Shown here: positions 1 through 11,550 of the stretch, piece after piece | How positions within the stretch are numbered: position 1 is the first letter of the stretch | Layout of the letters: every line of letters begins with the position of its first letter | Program-made: the position numbers and the translations under genes | The notes under the pieces: generated by a model | The model's database searches: none | The model's input: only the letters and a program-made list of their open reading frames with translations | Told to the model about the DNA's origin: nothing | Source of the DNA: Chinchilla lanigera | Lineage: Eukaryota > Chordata > Mammalia > Rodentia > Chinchillidae | Direction of reading: 5' to 3' | Length of the DNA stretch: 64,000 bases | NCBI RefSeq assembly: GCF_000276665.1 | Contig: NW_004955416.1 | Coordinates: 5,548,845 to 5,612,844, forward strand

Positions 1-720
1 TCAGAATAGCTCTTATTCAAAAAACCCAAAACAAAAAATAACCAATTCCAGCAAAGATGTGGAGAAAATTGTTGGTAGGAATATAAATTAGTAGAGTCAT
101 AGTGGAGAACCAAATGAAGTCTCCTAAAAAGCCTAAAGATAGATTTACTATATGATCAAGCTATCCTACTTCTGAATAAATATTCAAGAAAAAGAAATCA
201 GCATACTAAAAAGACACCACATGCCCATGTTAATTGCGACTGTATACATAGGTAAGATATGAAATAGTCTAAGCCAGTGGTGGCGAACCCAAGGCATGTG
301 TGCCACAGCTGGCTTCCTATTATCACTGAAAGCCCTAAACGGTTCACCATTACTGGCCTAAGCCATCAACAGATGAATGGTGAACGAAAATGTGGTGTAT
401 ATACACACAGTGGAATGTTATTTAGCCATGAAGAAGAATGAAATCCTGTTGTTTGTGGCAAAATGGATGAAACAGAAAAGGTTAAGTGAAATATCAGAAA
501 CAGAAGCTCTTCATGTTCACTCTCACATGTAGATCCCAAAGAACAGTGATCTGAAAATAGAATAGTGATTAGAGTTTGTGGAGAGAACAGACGGACAAAA
601 CAAGGCTGGCTTTGATCAATGCATACTATATGCATGTATGGAAATATCATTCAGGATCTCATCAGTATGTACAATTAATATATATCAATAAAAATTAAAG
701 ATTTTAAAAATGAAACAAAG
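1..720 (+). mobile_element. L1 3' end (end of ORF2 and short 3' tail), interrupted by a MITE
   Basis: The sequence has hallmark L1 ORF2 end motifs: GCAAAGATGTGGAGAAAATTG, the CATCAACAGATGAATGG block, and AATGTGGTGTATATACACA followed by TGGAATGTTATTTAGCCATG. It ends in ATCAATAAAAATTAAAG. The reading frame is broken. The hAT MITE at 275-355 inserted between the blocks. The 5' part lies outside the window. Confidence 0.85.
275..355 (+). mobile_element. Short hAT MITE, SPIN/Buster-like, copy 1 (81 bp)
   Basis: It begins CAGTGGTGGCGAACC and ends GGTTCACCATTACTG, an imperfect terminal inverted repeat. The 8-bp target duplications are GTCTAAGC (267-274) and GCCTAAGC (356-363), with one difference. 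The central TA fits the nnnTAnnn target preference of the Buster group of hAT transposons. The first 37 bases follow the general plan of SPIN element ends (CAGTGGTGGCGAACC, GGCA, TGTGCCA, GCTGGC). It has no coding capacity. It interrupts the L1 fragment at 1-720, which reads continuously across it when the element and one duplication are removed. Confidence 0.7.
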
Positions 721-2670
721 CCAACAGTGACAACTTTATATCATCCAATATACAACTAATGTCCAAATTTCCAAATATATAGCTTATACATATTGAGAAT
801 ATTATATACATACATATCACATAATTTTTAGAAGTGTTCCATGTTATGATTGGTCTTTCAACTGGAAATCCTGCGTACATCTTTTTTACTTTGCAAATTT
901 GAGGGTACGCTTTCTCAGTTAAATGAAGCTAAACCCATTGCAGGTTAACACTGTCAGGTGCTGACAAAGTATGAGGGTCTCTAAGCCACTGGGGACAGAC
1001 AGGGAGGGGAGGACACAGACAGAGTTCACTGAGATTTAGAGCAGGGTAAAATCATCAGAGAATCCAAGAGTTGATCACACAGGCTAAACACTCATCCTTA
1101 GCAATAAATGAAAACAGCTGTGGCCAAAAGGCCAGGGACCTCACTATCCGGCCTGACCTGCCTGGGACTAGGGGTAATGATGGCTACTGAGGCAGGTTTG
1201 GATGGAGTTAACCTGAAACACATGGTAAGAAGGAAGGGAAAGAAGCACTGAATAGCCTCTGTGCACATGGTATTAAATAAATGAATGCAAAATGAACCAA
1301 CATGATGAACTGCTCATGAGATTTTAGGATGCTCCATAGATGGTAACTCTATTCTAACAAGACAAACTCATATTGATAACTTCGGGGATTGTTTTATGCT
1401 CTAGGTTCCCCCTTAACATGGAGACATTCACAAGATTACAAAAGCTAGTCCTAGACCAGGGATGGTGAACCATTTAGAGTTTTCAAAGATACAAACAGCC
1501 TGCTATGGCACATTGCCATGTTTGCCACCACTGTCCTAGACCATGGTTCAGACGGCACTAAACCTTTCCTATATTCTCAGCTGCTTCATCCTTCACTGCA
1601 TCACTACTCTGGTTACTTCATTCTCCCCTTTGTCCTGCAAGTCCCTCCTCCTTTTGTCTATTTCAATTAATCACCAGTGTTCCTTCAGTCTCTGTGCTGG
1701 CAGCTGCTTCTGCTTGCAGACACTAGGAAGAACCTCAGCAACCTCCCAAGGCCCTTGACCATGCTATGGAAAAAACAAAGTGGACAGCAAACTGCCTTCA
1801 ACATTGCCTACCACCCCTCCTCACTGCACAGGAGTCACGGATGGGCATGTGTCTCACCTAGCTCCTCCTAAAGACCTCTTAGAAAGTTAATGAAGACACA
1901 AGACTGTTTTTGAAAGTTTCAGCCAAACTCACCTTGCTTTCACTACACATCACAAACACACAAATACAGTCAAAGAAAGCTCACAGAATTTTCCATTATT
2001 CAAAATTGTTTGGTTCCTTCATTTATTACAACTAGTATAATCAACCATAGTGCAATTCGCACTGGAAAGAACTAAGTACTGTTCCTGTAATGCCTTTAAT
2101 TCTTTGTTAGAATCATTTTAGTTGCCAAGCAACCTTCAATTTTAGGTACCATGTTTGAAGGAATTATGCCAGAATTACTTCTTAAATCAATCTTAGGACA
2201 GAATAGCAACCATATGTGTGCTAGCACACCTCTTTTTAAACTCTAATATTGATTTCAAGATCACAATTGTTTAAAATGTGAATAATGGAAAGCAGAATTA
2301 TAGGGCCTATCATCAAAAAGTCAATATAATTATAGTTCATGTAAATATCCACAGAAGTCAATCTAGGTACACCACAGAATGTTGACCATGCTAAGCATGC
2401 TGGGGGTGACAGAACTGATGACTGTGAATCTTTTCTTGTGTAAGTCTGTATTTTCTAAGTTTTCCATAGTGAACATCAATCACTTTTAAAGTTATTAATG
2501 TTTAAAAAGATTGAGAGCTGAATTACAATTAGGTCTTTGTACATGTCAGAATTCAAAAACAGGAATTAGACAATATATGTAAAATATTAATACAAATGCT
2601 GTGTTGTTCATAGTAATTATTCAAAAGTTAACTATGACTAAAGTAATATTTTAAATATTTTAAACGTCTA
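721..2670. other. Intronic DNA without a gene
   Basis: AT-rich, apparently single-copy sequence apart from the MITE at 1457-1533. The short open frames near 1543-1871 have no recognisable features. Confidence 0.5.
1457..1533 (-). mobile_element. Short hAT MITE, SPIN/Buster-like, copy 2 (77 bp)
   Basis: This is flanked by a perfect 8-bp duplication TCCTAGAC (1449-1456 and 1534-1541), again with central TA. Read on the minus strand it begins CAGTGGTGGCAAAC and ends GGTTCACCATCCCTG. It aligns along its whole length with copy 1 at 275-355, including TGTGCCA, the AGGC block and CTAAATGGTTCACCAT. The two copies therefore define one ~80-bp non-autonomous family. Both are diverged. Confidence 0.7.
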
Positions 2671-2726
2671 GTTAAGTGGTTGATTTTATGTTACGTGTAT
2701 CTTACCACAATGGGAAAAAAAACTAT
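2671..2726 (+). mobile_element. Old L1M-type 3' end remnant
   Basis: The string TGATTTTATGTTACGTGTAT followed by CTTACCACAATGGGAAAAAA is the usual end of old mammalian L1M 3' untranslated regions. Only the last ~55 bases are clear. Confidence 0.5.
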
Positions 2727-3219
2727 GTAAGAATAACATAGACTGAGTCTACATTAATAATTGTGAAATAATGGGTTTAAATTTGGTTAGGTTTCTAAGT
2801 CTCCACCCTAAGGATATTGGGTTTCTAAGCAATTAAAAGCACTTTTTAAAAATATATACATTCAGAAGTACTTTCAAGTTAATATTCAATATCACAATTG
2901 ATACATTATTCTACTTTCTCTCAGAAATTTTACGATTCAGATCTCATTTTAGCAGTATCATAAGGAAGGGAGGCTGAGGCTTACAAAGTGACCTGTGCAA
3001 GCACTTTGCTTTGAAGTTAAGGATAGTCTCAGAAATAAAAATAAAGTCTTCCTCCAGGGCAACAACTTGCAAAATTTTACTAATCGTCTACAAATTGGGT
3101 ATGATATGGAATTGTATACTGATTTAAACAAATTGAATAAAATGACAATGAGATATTTACCAAATCTTTGGAAATCAGATTTTTTTTAAGTTTAGAATTA
3201 CTGAAAGATAAAATTGGCA

Positions 3220-3373
3220 TTTTTTTTTCTTTTTTGAGACAGGCTCTCAACTATGTAGTTGAGGCTAGTGTTGAACTCACTTTGTAACACAGGCTGGCCT
3301 TGAAATCATAGTGACCCACCCGCCTCAGCCTCTTGAGGACTGGAAATACAGGTGTGGGCCATCACATCCTGCC
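3220..3373 (-). mobile_element. B1-type SINE (7SL-derived)
   Basis: On the plus strand a T-rich stretch (the A tail) is followed by TTTTTTGAGACAGGCTCTC, CAGGCTGGCCTTGAA, CCGCCTCAGCCTC and GAAATACAGGTGTGGGCCA. This is the complement of a B1/Alu-like monomer. It is diverged. Confidence 0.85.
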
Positions 3374-5900
3374 CTAACAAAGATAAATTTAACTACCCAA
3401 AAATATACAATTTCTATAAATTATAATATTCAAGCCAAAATGAAATAAAAATAGGACAAATGCTTGTAGAAAAATATTCAAGGAGTTAAAAGCTTTTTTT
3501 AATGTAAGGAGCTTTTGAAAGCTTCTTATAATAAAACACAATACACAACTGATAAATAGGCAAGGGATACAAATGAACAGTTTATAAAACTGAAAAAACA
3601 GCACAAACCTTATAAAGCCCTCCCTCAAAAAGCAGGATTGTACAAATCGATAGTGGCATACAGTGGCAATAAAGGCAAATGATTAAATAGATAAAATCAG
3701 AAACAGAGACAACATATAACACATGAAAAATGGAAGTCCACAAAATTGAGGTTTGGTTGGTCAGAAACAAGACGTGATTTAATCCTGGAGAATTTTTAGA
3801 GGTGAACGAAAAACAAACAACATAGAGTTTCATTCCAGAATCAGTTCCATTTTAGTTTGTGTTTCATTACTACTACTTTAAGAAAACTTTTCAACCTTAC
3901 TGATGTTTGATTTCCTTATCTGCTTCTTTCCTTTGAAGAACACTTGGAGAGTTTGTTTTATAAGATATGTACATGAAAGAAGCAAAGCACGAATGATTTC
4001 TTTCTCCAAACCAGGTGATATAAAAGAAGAGTTGCTGTTTCATCTTCCCTTCCCAGGTACACACTTTGCTTTGTAAGCACCTGTGTATCTGGAAAACAGT
4101 GCTATGCTGGTAAGTGCTTAACAACAGGCTTCCCAGGGCTGGGATTTTAAAGGAAGCCCTGGTAGTAGCAGTTGTTATTTCCAAGGCATAAACACGCCCA
4201 GCATAGCCAATGTCAAGCTAACTAGCATGAGAGCACAGAACACAGAGCCAAGAGTGTCACATGCTGCCCACTATCATAGCCTTTGTACCACCTAGGTTTA
4301 ACAGGCTACTCCAAAAACACAGATAAGAGTAAAATGTGGTAATATATTAGGAAATGATCAATTTTGAAAACTTTGTACTTTTTCATAAAAATATAATTTA
4401 ATTACTTAAGTACATGTAATTTCATTTTAAATGATGGCTGTGTTTAACATCTGGCTTCCAAAATTCCTGACAGTTTAACATTCTGCTTTTATGAGTTAGT
4501 ATGAAACAGTCCCACACATCACAGCTGGGATATAATGCAACTATTTTTTGCATAGTTTTACATCCCTAAAAGAAAGAAGGTAAGCCATAAACCCAAACAT
4601 TCTTCATGTCTTCAATACAGGGCCAGTTGTTTTTACCCTCTGGTCTTGTAACTCTTATACTCATGAATGACTATGTAGTCTGTAGGACCCAGTACCACTG
4701 AACATGGAAGCCTCTCATCCAAAAATTATTAAGAATTTTCAATCTGTGATAGCGCTAAGCCAAATGTGGGGCCCTGGACATCTTCCCAGCTGGTGTCCAC
4801 CAAGCTGGCTAGTCTGTGTTCCTGTTCTTGCTCTCTGCTTTCTTCCGAGCCATGCTGTGGCAGCCCCTACTGGGCCTTAGCCCACACTCACAGCCACTGC
4901 AGCACAGGCACAATGCCCAGATGCTGTGATTGCTCCAGGCGGAAGAGATCAGGCTCTAAGGTCAGGAGGTTGACCTGAGTGGGGCCTCCCCCGCTAGACG
5001 GCCGTCTCCAGCAGTCTTAGTGTCCGGTCACTATCCTCCCTGTCAGTTAGGAGTGGACTGCATTTGCATCCAGATCATTTTCATTATGAACTTAATAACC
5101 TTCAGGTCAATAGATTGCCTTTAAAAATCTGTGGGCCAAGTGGAATATCTGGATTCGGGGGATGCATATCTCCAGCTCTTCAGTGAGGCCACCACTTGTA
5201 GGCCTCTGACCCTGGGTGGCTGATGTAATTAGAGTGCGAGCCCTTGAAGCACCATTAAATGGGTCTGGGCATTGCAGAGGCGGAAACAGACGCTAAGAAA
5301 GTTGCCTTTGAGTGTGAAGAATCAATTTACACTCATAACAGTTCATCCACTTTCTGTCTATTTCCATGGCCAAGAGACTGACAGGGTGTAACATCTGTAA
5401 AGAGCCTATCCTGTTGAGACAAGACAGAAATGCAGGGAAATCTGACAGCAGGGCTCCCAGGACTCCAACCTGCTCCACAGGCAGGACCTCTCTCTACTTA
5501 CAGCCAGACAGACCGCTATGCAGATCCCTAAGAGGCTGGCTCCTCATGGGCTTTTCTTGTGCATAACTTGAAAACCTATTTGCTCCAGTGCTTCCCCAGA
5601 TTGCTGTGCTCTTCAGGTTTTCCTAGAAAGCCTGAGAAAATGGTCTGGGATGTCCAGGAAGCAAGCAGGCTCTAGGGCAATTTACATGGGCCACTGCCAT
5701 CAAAACCTAGTGATGAGTGCACACTGAAGAAAATCTTGGGTTTGACCACCAGGAATTTGAATGATTAACATACTTGCCTGGTGGTTATTCCTCATGTCAG
5801 AGCTGGAAAATTGCTGCTGTGATGGAAAGAATGTGAGCACACTGACCACAGCGGAAATCTCAGCAGCTTATCCACTAATGAGCTGCACCTTTTCCATTAT
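3374..5900. other. Intronic DNA without a gene
   Basis: No exon, RNA gene or clear repeat is recognised. The sequence becomes less AT-rich near 4760-5560, where several short overlapping open frames appear on both strands. None resembles a known protein. Confidence 0.5.
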
Positions 5901-5943
5901 CATAACTTCCCCATATTCAATACATAACTTCCCCAAGTTCAAT
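5901..5943. repeat. 22-bp tandem duplication at the L1 target site
   Basis: Two adjacent 22-bp units begin CATAACTTCCCC; the first continues ATATTCAATA and the second AAGTTCAATA. The second unit contains the L1 target-site sequence, so a related third copy appears after the L1 at 7023-7038. Confidence 0.7.
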
Positions 5944-7022
5944 ATGAAGAATTAAAAAACATCAGCCCCCCCAAATTCAAAGACCCAATCCAAAAATGGG
6001 CAGCTGACATGAATACATACTTCTCACCTAAAGAAATACAAATGGCAAGTAAACACATGAGAAAATGTTCAACATCATTAGTCACTCAAGAAATGCAAAT
6101 TAAAACAACATTGAGATTTCATCTCACCCCAGTAAGAATGGCTAGCACTAAGAAATCAACCAATAACAAATGCTGATGAGGCTGTGGAGAAATAGGAACT
6201 TTTCTCCACTGCTGGTGGGAATGCAGACTGGCGAAACCACTGTGGAAATCAGTTTGGAGATTCCTCAGCAAACTAGTACTAAAGGTCCCATTCAACTCAG
6301 TTATTCCCCTTCTGGGTATTTTCCCAGAAGATCTAAAAACATCATATCATAGCTATATATGTGCACCTATGTTCACAGCAGCACAATTTGTAATTGCTAA
6401 ATTGTGGAAGCAACCCAAATGTCCATCCACTGAGGATTAGATAAAAAAAACTGTGGTACTTTCATATAATGGAATATTACTCAGCTATAAAGAAAGATAA
6501 ACTCGAAGTTTTTATAGGTAAATGATCACAACTAGAGACCATACTCCTAAGTGAAATAAATCAGATCTGCATGAGTAAGCAGTGTATTGTCTCACAACTG
6601 TAAGAACTTGAAAGAGTGAATAAAAACTAGGAGGTATGATAGACACTGTGAAATGAAAGGAAAATGCTCAGGGTAAAGGGCAACTGGGATGTGGGAAAAG
6701 AAAAGGGAAAGAAGGTGAAATTATGTATGTATGTATGTATGTATGTATATATATACAGGATAGCTAACATAGTTGAACTACTGTCTTCTACTACTTTACT
6801 GAAAGGAACAGTTAATGATTACTTGATTGATGAATAATGCATGTCTCTGTTTTCCTGAGAAAACACTTTGAAGATATTAATACATAATACAACAAGCATT
6901 GTTAATTTCCTACCACTTTGTCTGTAACTCTGTATTGTTTGTAATGTTCTTTTGCTATTTTGTAAATGGATGTCTGTTAATGTGTTTTCCTTCTTTTATT
7001 TTTAAAATAAATTTTAAAAAAT
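5944..7022 (+). mobile_element. 5'-truncated L1 insertion (3' part of ORF2, 3' UTR, A-rich tail)
   Basis: A perfect 16-bp target duplication, CTTCCCCAAGTTCAAT, sits at 5928-5943 and 7023-7038. The insert starts inside ORF2. It contains AATGGGCAGCTGACATGAA, TGGCTAGCACTAAGAAATC, the CTGCTGGTGGGAATGC block and TGGAATATTACTCAGCTAT, then a 3' UTR with a (TATG)n run at 6724-6757 and an A-rich end near 7005-7022. The ORF2 segment carries stops and frame breaks, so it is inactive. The intact duplication suggests a relatively recent event for this window. Confidence 0.93.
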
Positions 7023-7038
7023 CTTCCCCAAGTTCAAT

Positions 7039-9477
7039 CCCGTATTACTTAAAAGATCAAGCTATAGTACCCTCCTTATAGAGCTGTGGGGCAGATCAGC
7101 TGGGCCATGTCCAATAAGGGCTCAGTAGCCTACAAAGCCCACAGCTTGTGAATATGTACCACTGTCGGTTCCCTGTTCATCTCTCTGGATGGATCCACTG
7201 AAGGAAAAAGCTCAGTGTTCCAGAGACATTGTCCACCTTGCACATGAGTGTTTTAAAGATGACTGACCTCCACCGCAGAGGAAGGCCTGCTGTAAGCACT
7301 GTTGCACAGGACAGCATGGAGAGAAATGGGTGGCACCAGCCTGTCAAAGATGCAGCACAAGGTTCCTTAGAATAAGTCGCATCCTGACCCTATAGTGCCA
7401 GTTCACTCTGGAGGGCTAAGAAGAGCTAGGCCTGGAACTTGCATCACTGCCCAAAAACCCGAGGACAGGGCTCTAGGGACCACACAGAACCTTGTGGTGA
7501 TGACTTCCAGAAGCTGGGGCTTCCACTGAGGAAGTTTCTGGGATGGATGCAATCTTCTTCATGTAGGGCAAGTCCTCAGCCCCTTCCCTGATACTATGCT
7601 GGCTAGCACTTGCCAATTCTTGGATGTAGAGGTCAACGGATGCCACTGCCTTTATCTGCTGGTTTTGTGCTCTACTGCCTGTGGGCACCCTGATCTGGGG
7701 CGCAGACTTGGACTCACAGAGTGCTGAGAACGTTTCCTCTGCCATGGAGGGAACTGTGGTCTCAACGTGTCTGTTTGCCTTCTCTGCCTCTGATTTTAAA
7801 GACAGGTATATGGTTCTACCTTTAATAAAGTACATAAAATGTTTCACATCTAACTGTTCCATGTAGGGGAAAGACGTTTATTATTATTAGTTTTGGGATA
7901 TTTCTAGTTTGGGAGGTCTTTGGGTAGCATTGGTAACAATGCACATAGTAATTCATTAATTAACTCTTTGCTGACACCTGATGATATAGAGATGGGATCC
8001 AATACACATTCCTCACACAGAATGCAGTTTACTACCTAATCTTGGAGACCAGGCCTGCCCCGAGGGCATGTAGGTCTCCTCTGTCACTGCAGACAGATCC
8101 AAACTGCCCTAGCTCACGAGGCAAATGGATGCTAGGGACAGGAGGAGGAATATGTTTTCCTTTTTTTAGACTGTGGGCAAGAGGCAGGTTGTATCAATTC
8201 TCACATTCTGGATTTATTTTCTTGTTTGTCCAATCAAGATAATAATACCTGACCTATTTTAGAGTTGTTTTGAGGATAAAATAAAGTCAGTGCATATGGA
8301 ACTCCAAAAATAAGTAAATAAACAACACTCCATAAACATAAGACATTAGGATGCATTCCTCTCCCTGCTGACAGGTACGACAAAACCTTGTTTCTCCCAC
8401 ACCTGGCTTGAGAACAGGAGGGATGCCTGCTGCAGCTGCTTTCCGCAGCACGTGTGCAAATTGCTTTTCTGACACTATCAGAAGTTGTCTGCGCTGAGAG
8501 GGGACAAGCAAAAAGCTTTGTAAATGTGGATATGGGAAGGCTTGCATTCTGCCCCCAGTGCTGGCAGCCCTTTTTCAAAGTGAGAACAATTTTAAAAGCC
8601 GAGATGATCTCATAGGTCTTTCTGCTTCTGAAACAGATGGTGTGATTCACATACATTTGACATAAATGCACCAGGTTGTGATGATTTGCCTCACTGTGCT
8701 CAGCTGAAGGGTGGGTTAACTAGCAATAATATGCTATGGAGGTAAAGCACGACCTTAGATTAACACCGAAGGTGGGAGTGGAATACTTCGTGGTTACTGT
8801 AGCTAATTGTGACTTGGGGCCCTACACTTCCAGTGACTGACCCGTAACTTTTGACAAGACACTGGAGGTCCGCTAGAGACCTTCAAAAGCACCACTGATT
8901 TCTGTGTGCAGGCTACCCATCCTTAAAAGCATTATAATACACCCTTCCTCTGAGAACAGTGTGGGTAACAATTAATGACTAATAATGCCGAAGAGACAGC
9001 AGCCATCAGTAAAGCTCTAAGCACTATTCGGACTGTTACCTAGAAATATCAGTGAAAGGCAAAACTCAGGTTTCTAGAAAATGTGTCCACTGCTTTTCCC
9101 TGTCAAGACAACCATCTCCCCTCTCCAGCCCTATGTAACGGACTTTGTGTGATAACTGAAATATTCTCTATTTACCTTGTCCAGCAATAGCTACCATTCA
9201 TAAGGTACGTCAAATTATGGCTTTTGAGGCTTGGAACTAAATTTTATATTCACTTTAACTGACTGAAATGTACATGGCAACAGCCACATGTTTGACAGCA
9301 CAGTCCTGGCCAAGGGAAACCTCTCAAAGTACCTGCATGAAGGTAATATTAGGAAGGCAGTAGAAAGTAAGTCAGGTAATGGATCAGCCAGACTTTATCT
9401 TCCGAACAGCTTTTTTGGTAGTTCAATGTAAAGGTCCCAGTCCCCCAATACATGATGTATGAGCAAAACAAATGGTG
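7039..9477. other. Intronic DNA, one MIR trace
   Basis: Mostly unique DNA. About 8235-8290 reads GATAATAATACCTGACCTA and then TTTTGAGGATAAAATAAAG, the central part of a MIR. An open frame of 129 codons on the minus strand (7473-7862) has no recognised family, no stop for its whole length and no splice context; I leave it as unassigned. Confidence 0.45.
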
Positions 9478-9790
9478 AATGCTTCAAAAATTTTTTTTAA
9501 ATTTTATTACAGTACAAGACACATTGCCATTAATCACCCTCAAAAGACTCCTTGCTTGGGACCCATTTATCTCATTGCACTTGCCACTTTCTGAGGCACT
9601 TCCAGAAGTCCTCTTTCATGTCTTTAGTTGGGCTGTTATGGCAGCCTTGATGTCCTGAATCCATTCAAAATATTTACCTTGCATGGTCATTTCGACCTTG
9701 AGGAAGGGCCAGAAGTCACACAGTGTGAGGTCAGGTGAACAAGGTGGATGAAGACACACTAATATTTTACAAGTCTGCCTTTCCACGGAT
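9478..9790 (-). mobile_element. Decayed mariner transposase 3' end, minus copy
   Basis: On the minus strand the translation gives CSPDLTLCDFWPFLK (about 9700-9741), the block around the third catalytic aspartate of mariner DDE transposases. It is followed by a run ending QDIKAAITAQLKT and, after a stop, KEDFQKCLRKWQ (about 9581-9616), the usual mariner C-terminus. In-frame stops make it dead. The 5' part is missing. It abuts an oppositely oriented copy of the same 3' region. Confidence 0.75.
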
Positions 9791-10010
9791 GGCTCTCAGC
9801 AGCAGCATTCACTGTATTTTTGATCATACCTCATAAAGACACCCACGAAAGAGGATTTCCAGAATTGCTTCAGAAAGTGACAAGAAGGATGAGGGAAGTA
9901 TGTTCCAAATGAGGGGGCAGATTCTGAAGGGTATTAACAACAATGTGTCTTTTACTATAATACATTTTCAAAAAAATTTAATATTCACTGTATATTTTGA
10001 TCACCCTTTG
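9791..10010 (+). mobile_element. Decayed mariner 3' end, plus copy, inverted against its neighbour
   Basis: The plus strand at 9846-9960 repeats the C-terminal region of the minus copy: AAAGAGGATTTCCAGAATTG, TTCAGAAAGTGACAAGAAGG, CAACAATGTGTCTTTTACT. It ends in ATTCACTGTATATTTTGATC (9983-10002), a terminal-repeat-like sequence. A near copy, ATTCACTGTATTTTTGATCA, lies at 9807-9826 in the same orientation. The pair can fold back on the minus copy. Confidence 0.65.
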
Positions 10011-10983
10011 CAGGTCAGCTAATAAGCAAAGAGCAAGAAAGGAGTTGAAATCATGTTCCCTTTCACTGCAAACCTGGAGTTTTTTTTCTCTCTTCCATGT
10101 GAATTCTGCGACAGGAAACTGCATTACTCTATGGTCAGTACCCTGAGGCCTTCCTCACTGCCTCCCAGAGTTCCCACAGCCCAAGAGGGCGAGGAGAAGG
10201 AGGGCGCTCTCCTCAGTTTCCATCCTCACCGTGATGGGTACTTACTCGAACTCTACAGGGCAGAAAGAACTTCTTCTCCCGCACACCTTTGTTTATTAGC
10301 ACGTGTTCTTGGTCCACTTTCTTTCCTGAACAGTGTGCTTTGCAGGTATTGTAAATACTAATGGAATAGGTCCTCCGTCACAGTAATTGTCCTTGTGCCC
10401 TGCCCAGCATGGTGGAGAGGTAATTAGGGGCTTAATCAATGTTTCTCCATAATGGATAAAAGATTATTACATTCAGTGCAATTTTTACACTAGCTGCATT
10501 TTAGGCTTTTTTTTTTTTTTCAGTTCACCATGTTTCAGGGGAAAAAAAATATCATTGCCCTTATAAGATTTTTTGAGAAGAGAGGGTTAGGATTGGTTAT
10601 CTGGAAGAAGGACTTTTGGAATCAGTTGTGTACTTTTCAGATTGATGTCACAAGGATTTGAAGGTTAGGAAAACAGACCTGAACACAGTTGAGGGAAAAA
10701 GCGTGAAAAATACATTACTGTTCCAGTTTACTCACTAAGGAAATCGAAATAAAAACCCTTACTCACGGAATAGTCACTGCAGTGAGATGGAATAGTCTGC
10801 TAAGGACCAGTAAGGAGTATGATGACTGACAGTGGGAAGGGACAGTGCAGTTGGAGTAAGTTGGGAACTAGGTGCTATCATAGCACATCTGAATAAAGGG
10901 TCCCAATTAGCTGCCCTTACCCTGGTCTCCTCTCTTCTCTCTGCCTGTCTGTCTTTGTCTCTATCTCTGTCTGTCTCTCTTTC
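10011..10983. other. Intronic DNA without a gene
   Basis: No repeat or exon recognised until the pyrimidine-rich TCTG/TCTC tract at about 10920-10984, which is probably the expanded tail of the adjacent SINE. Confidence 0.45.
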
Positions 10984-11170
10984 TGGTGGTACTAGTGATT
11001 GAACACTGGGGCTTGCACACAGAGCTACATCCCTAGTCCTTCTGTTTTGTATTTTTAGACAGTGCCTTGTTCTATCATTAAGTTGCAAAGGCTGGGCTCG
11101 AACCTGTGATCCTCCTGCCTCGACCTCCCAGAGTGCTGGGACTGTAGACACGTACCACCGTGCATGGCTC
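10984..11170 (-). mobile_element. B1-ID dimeric SINE
   Basis: The plus strand reads GGTACTAGTGATTGAACACT and GAGCTACATCCCTAGTCC (ID half). After a T-rich linker come CAAAGGCTGGGCTCGAACC, TCCTCCTGCCTCGACCTCCC, AGTGCTGGGACTGTAGACA and CCGTGCATGGCTC (B1 half). Orientation is minus. Confidence 0.88.
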
Positions 11171-11354
11171 CACTGTCTTCTATTTAGCTCCTTTTTGTTT
11201 CCTAAGATTATTTTGAAGGAGAAAATCATTCATTCTTCTCCCAAATTCACCCTAAACTGGAGGATCAAAATATTACTGATGAAAAATTAAAATTAATTGA
11301 GTAATACAATTTCTCCCATCTTATTTCAAACTCTACAACAAACAGCACTTTAAG

Positions 11355-11550
11355 GTAATGATTCTCAGAAGTGAGGTATTTGGGGTAGCTGCACTAGAAT
11401 CACCTGGGAATTTGTCAGAAATGCAAATTCTTGAGTCACTCCCTGCCCCAGAACTACTAGAGCAGAAACTTTGGGGGTGGAGCCCGGCCATTTGCATTAT
11501 TTTAAAAAACCTCCACATGATTCTCATGCAGTAATGTTTAAGAACCACTG
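11355..11550. mobile_element. MER5A-type hAT-Charlie MITE
   Basis: A nearly complete element: ATTCTCAGAAGTGAGGTA, AATCACCTGGGAATTTGTC, AGAAATGCAAATTCTTGAG, GGGGGTGGAGCCC and a terminal TTTAAGAACCACTG. Its ends form an imperfect inverted repeat. It is non-coding and shared by many placental mammals. Confidence 0.85.

Noticed and set aside
10520..10545. Possible third SPIN-like end (CAGTTCACCATGTTTCAGG)
   Set aside because: Only about 10 bases agree, there is no partner end within 100 bases and no 8-bp duplication.
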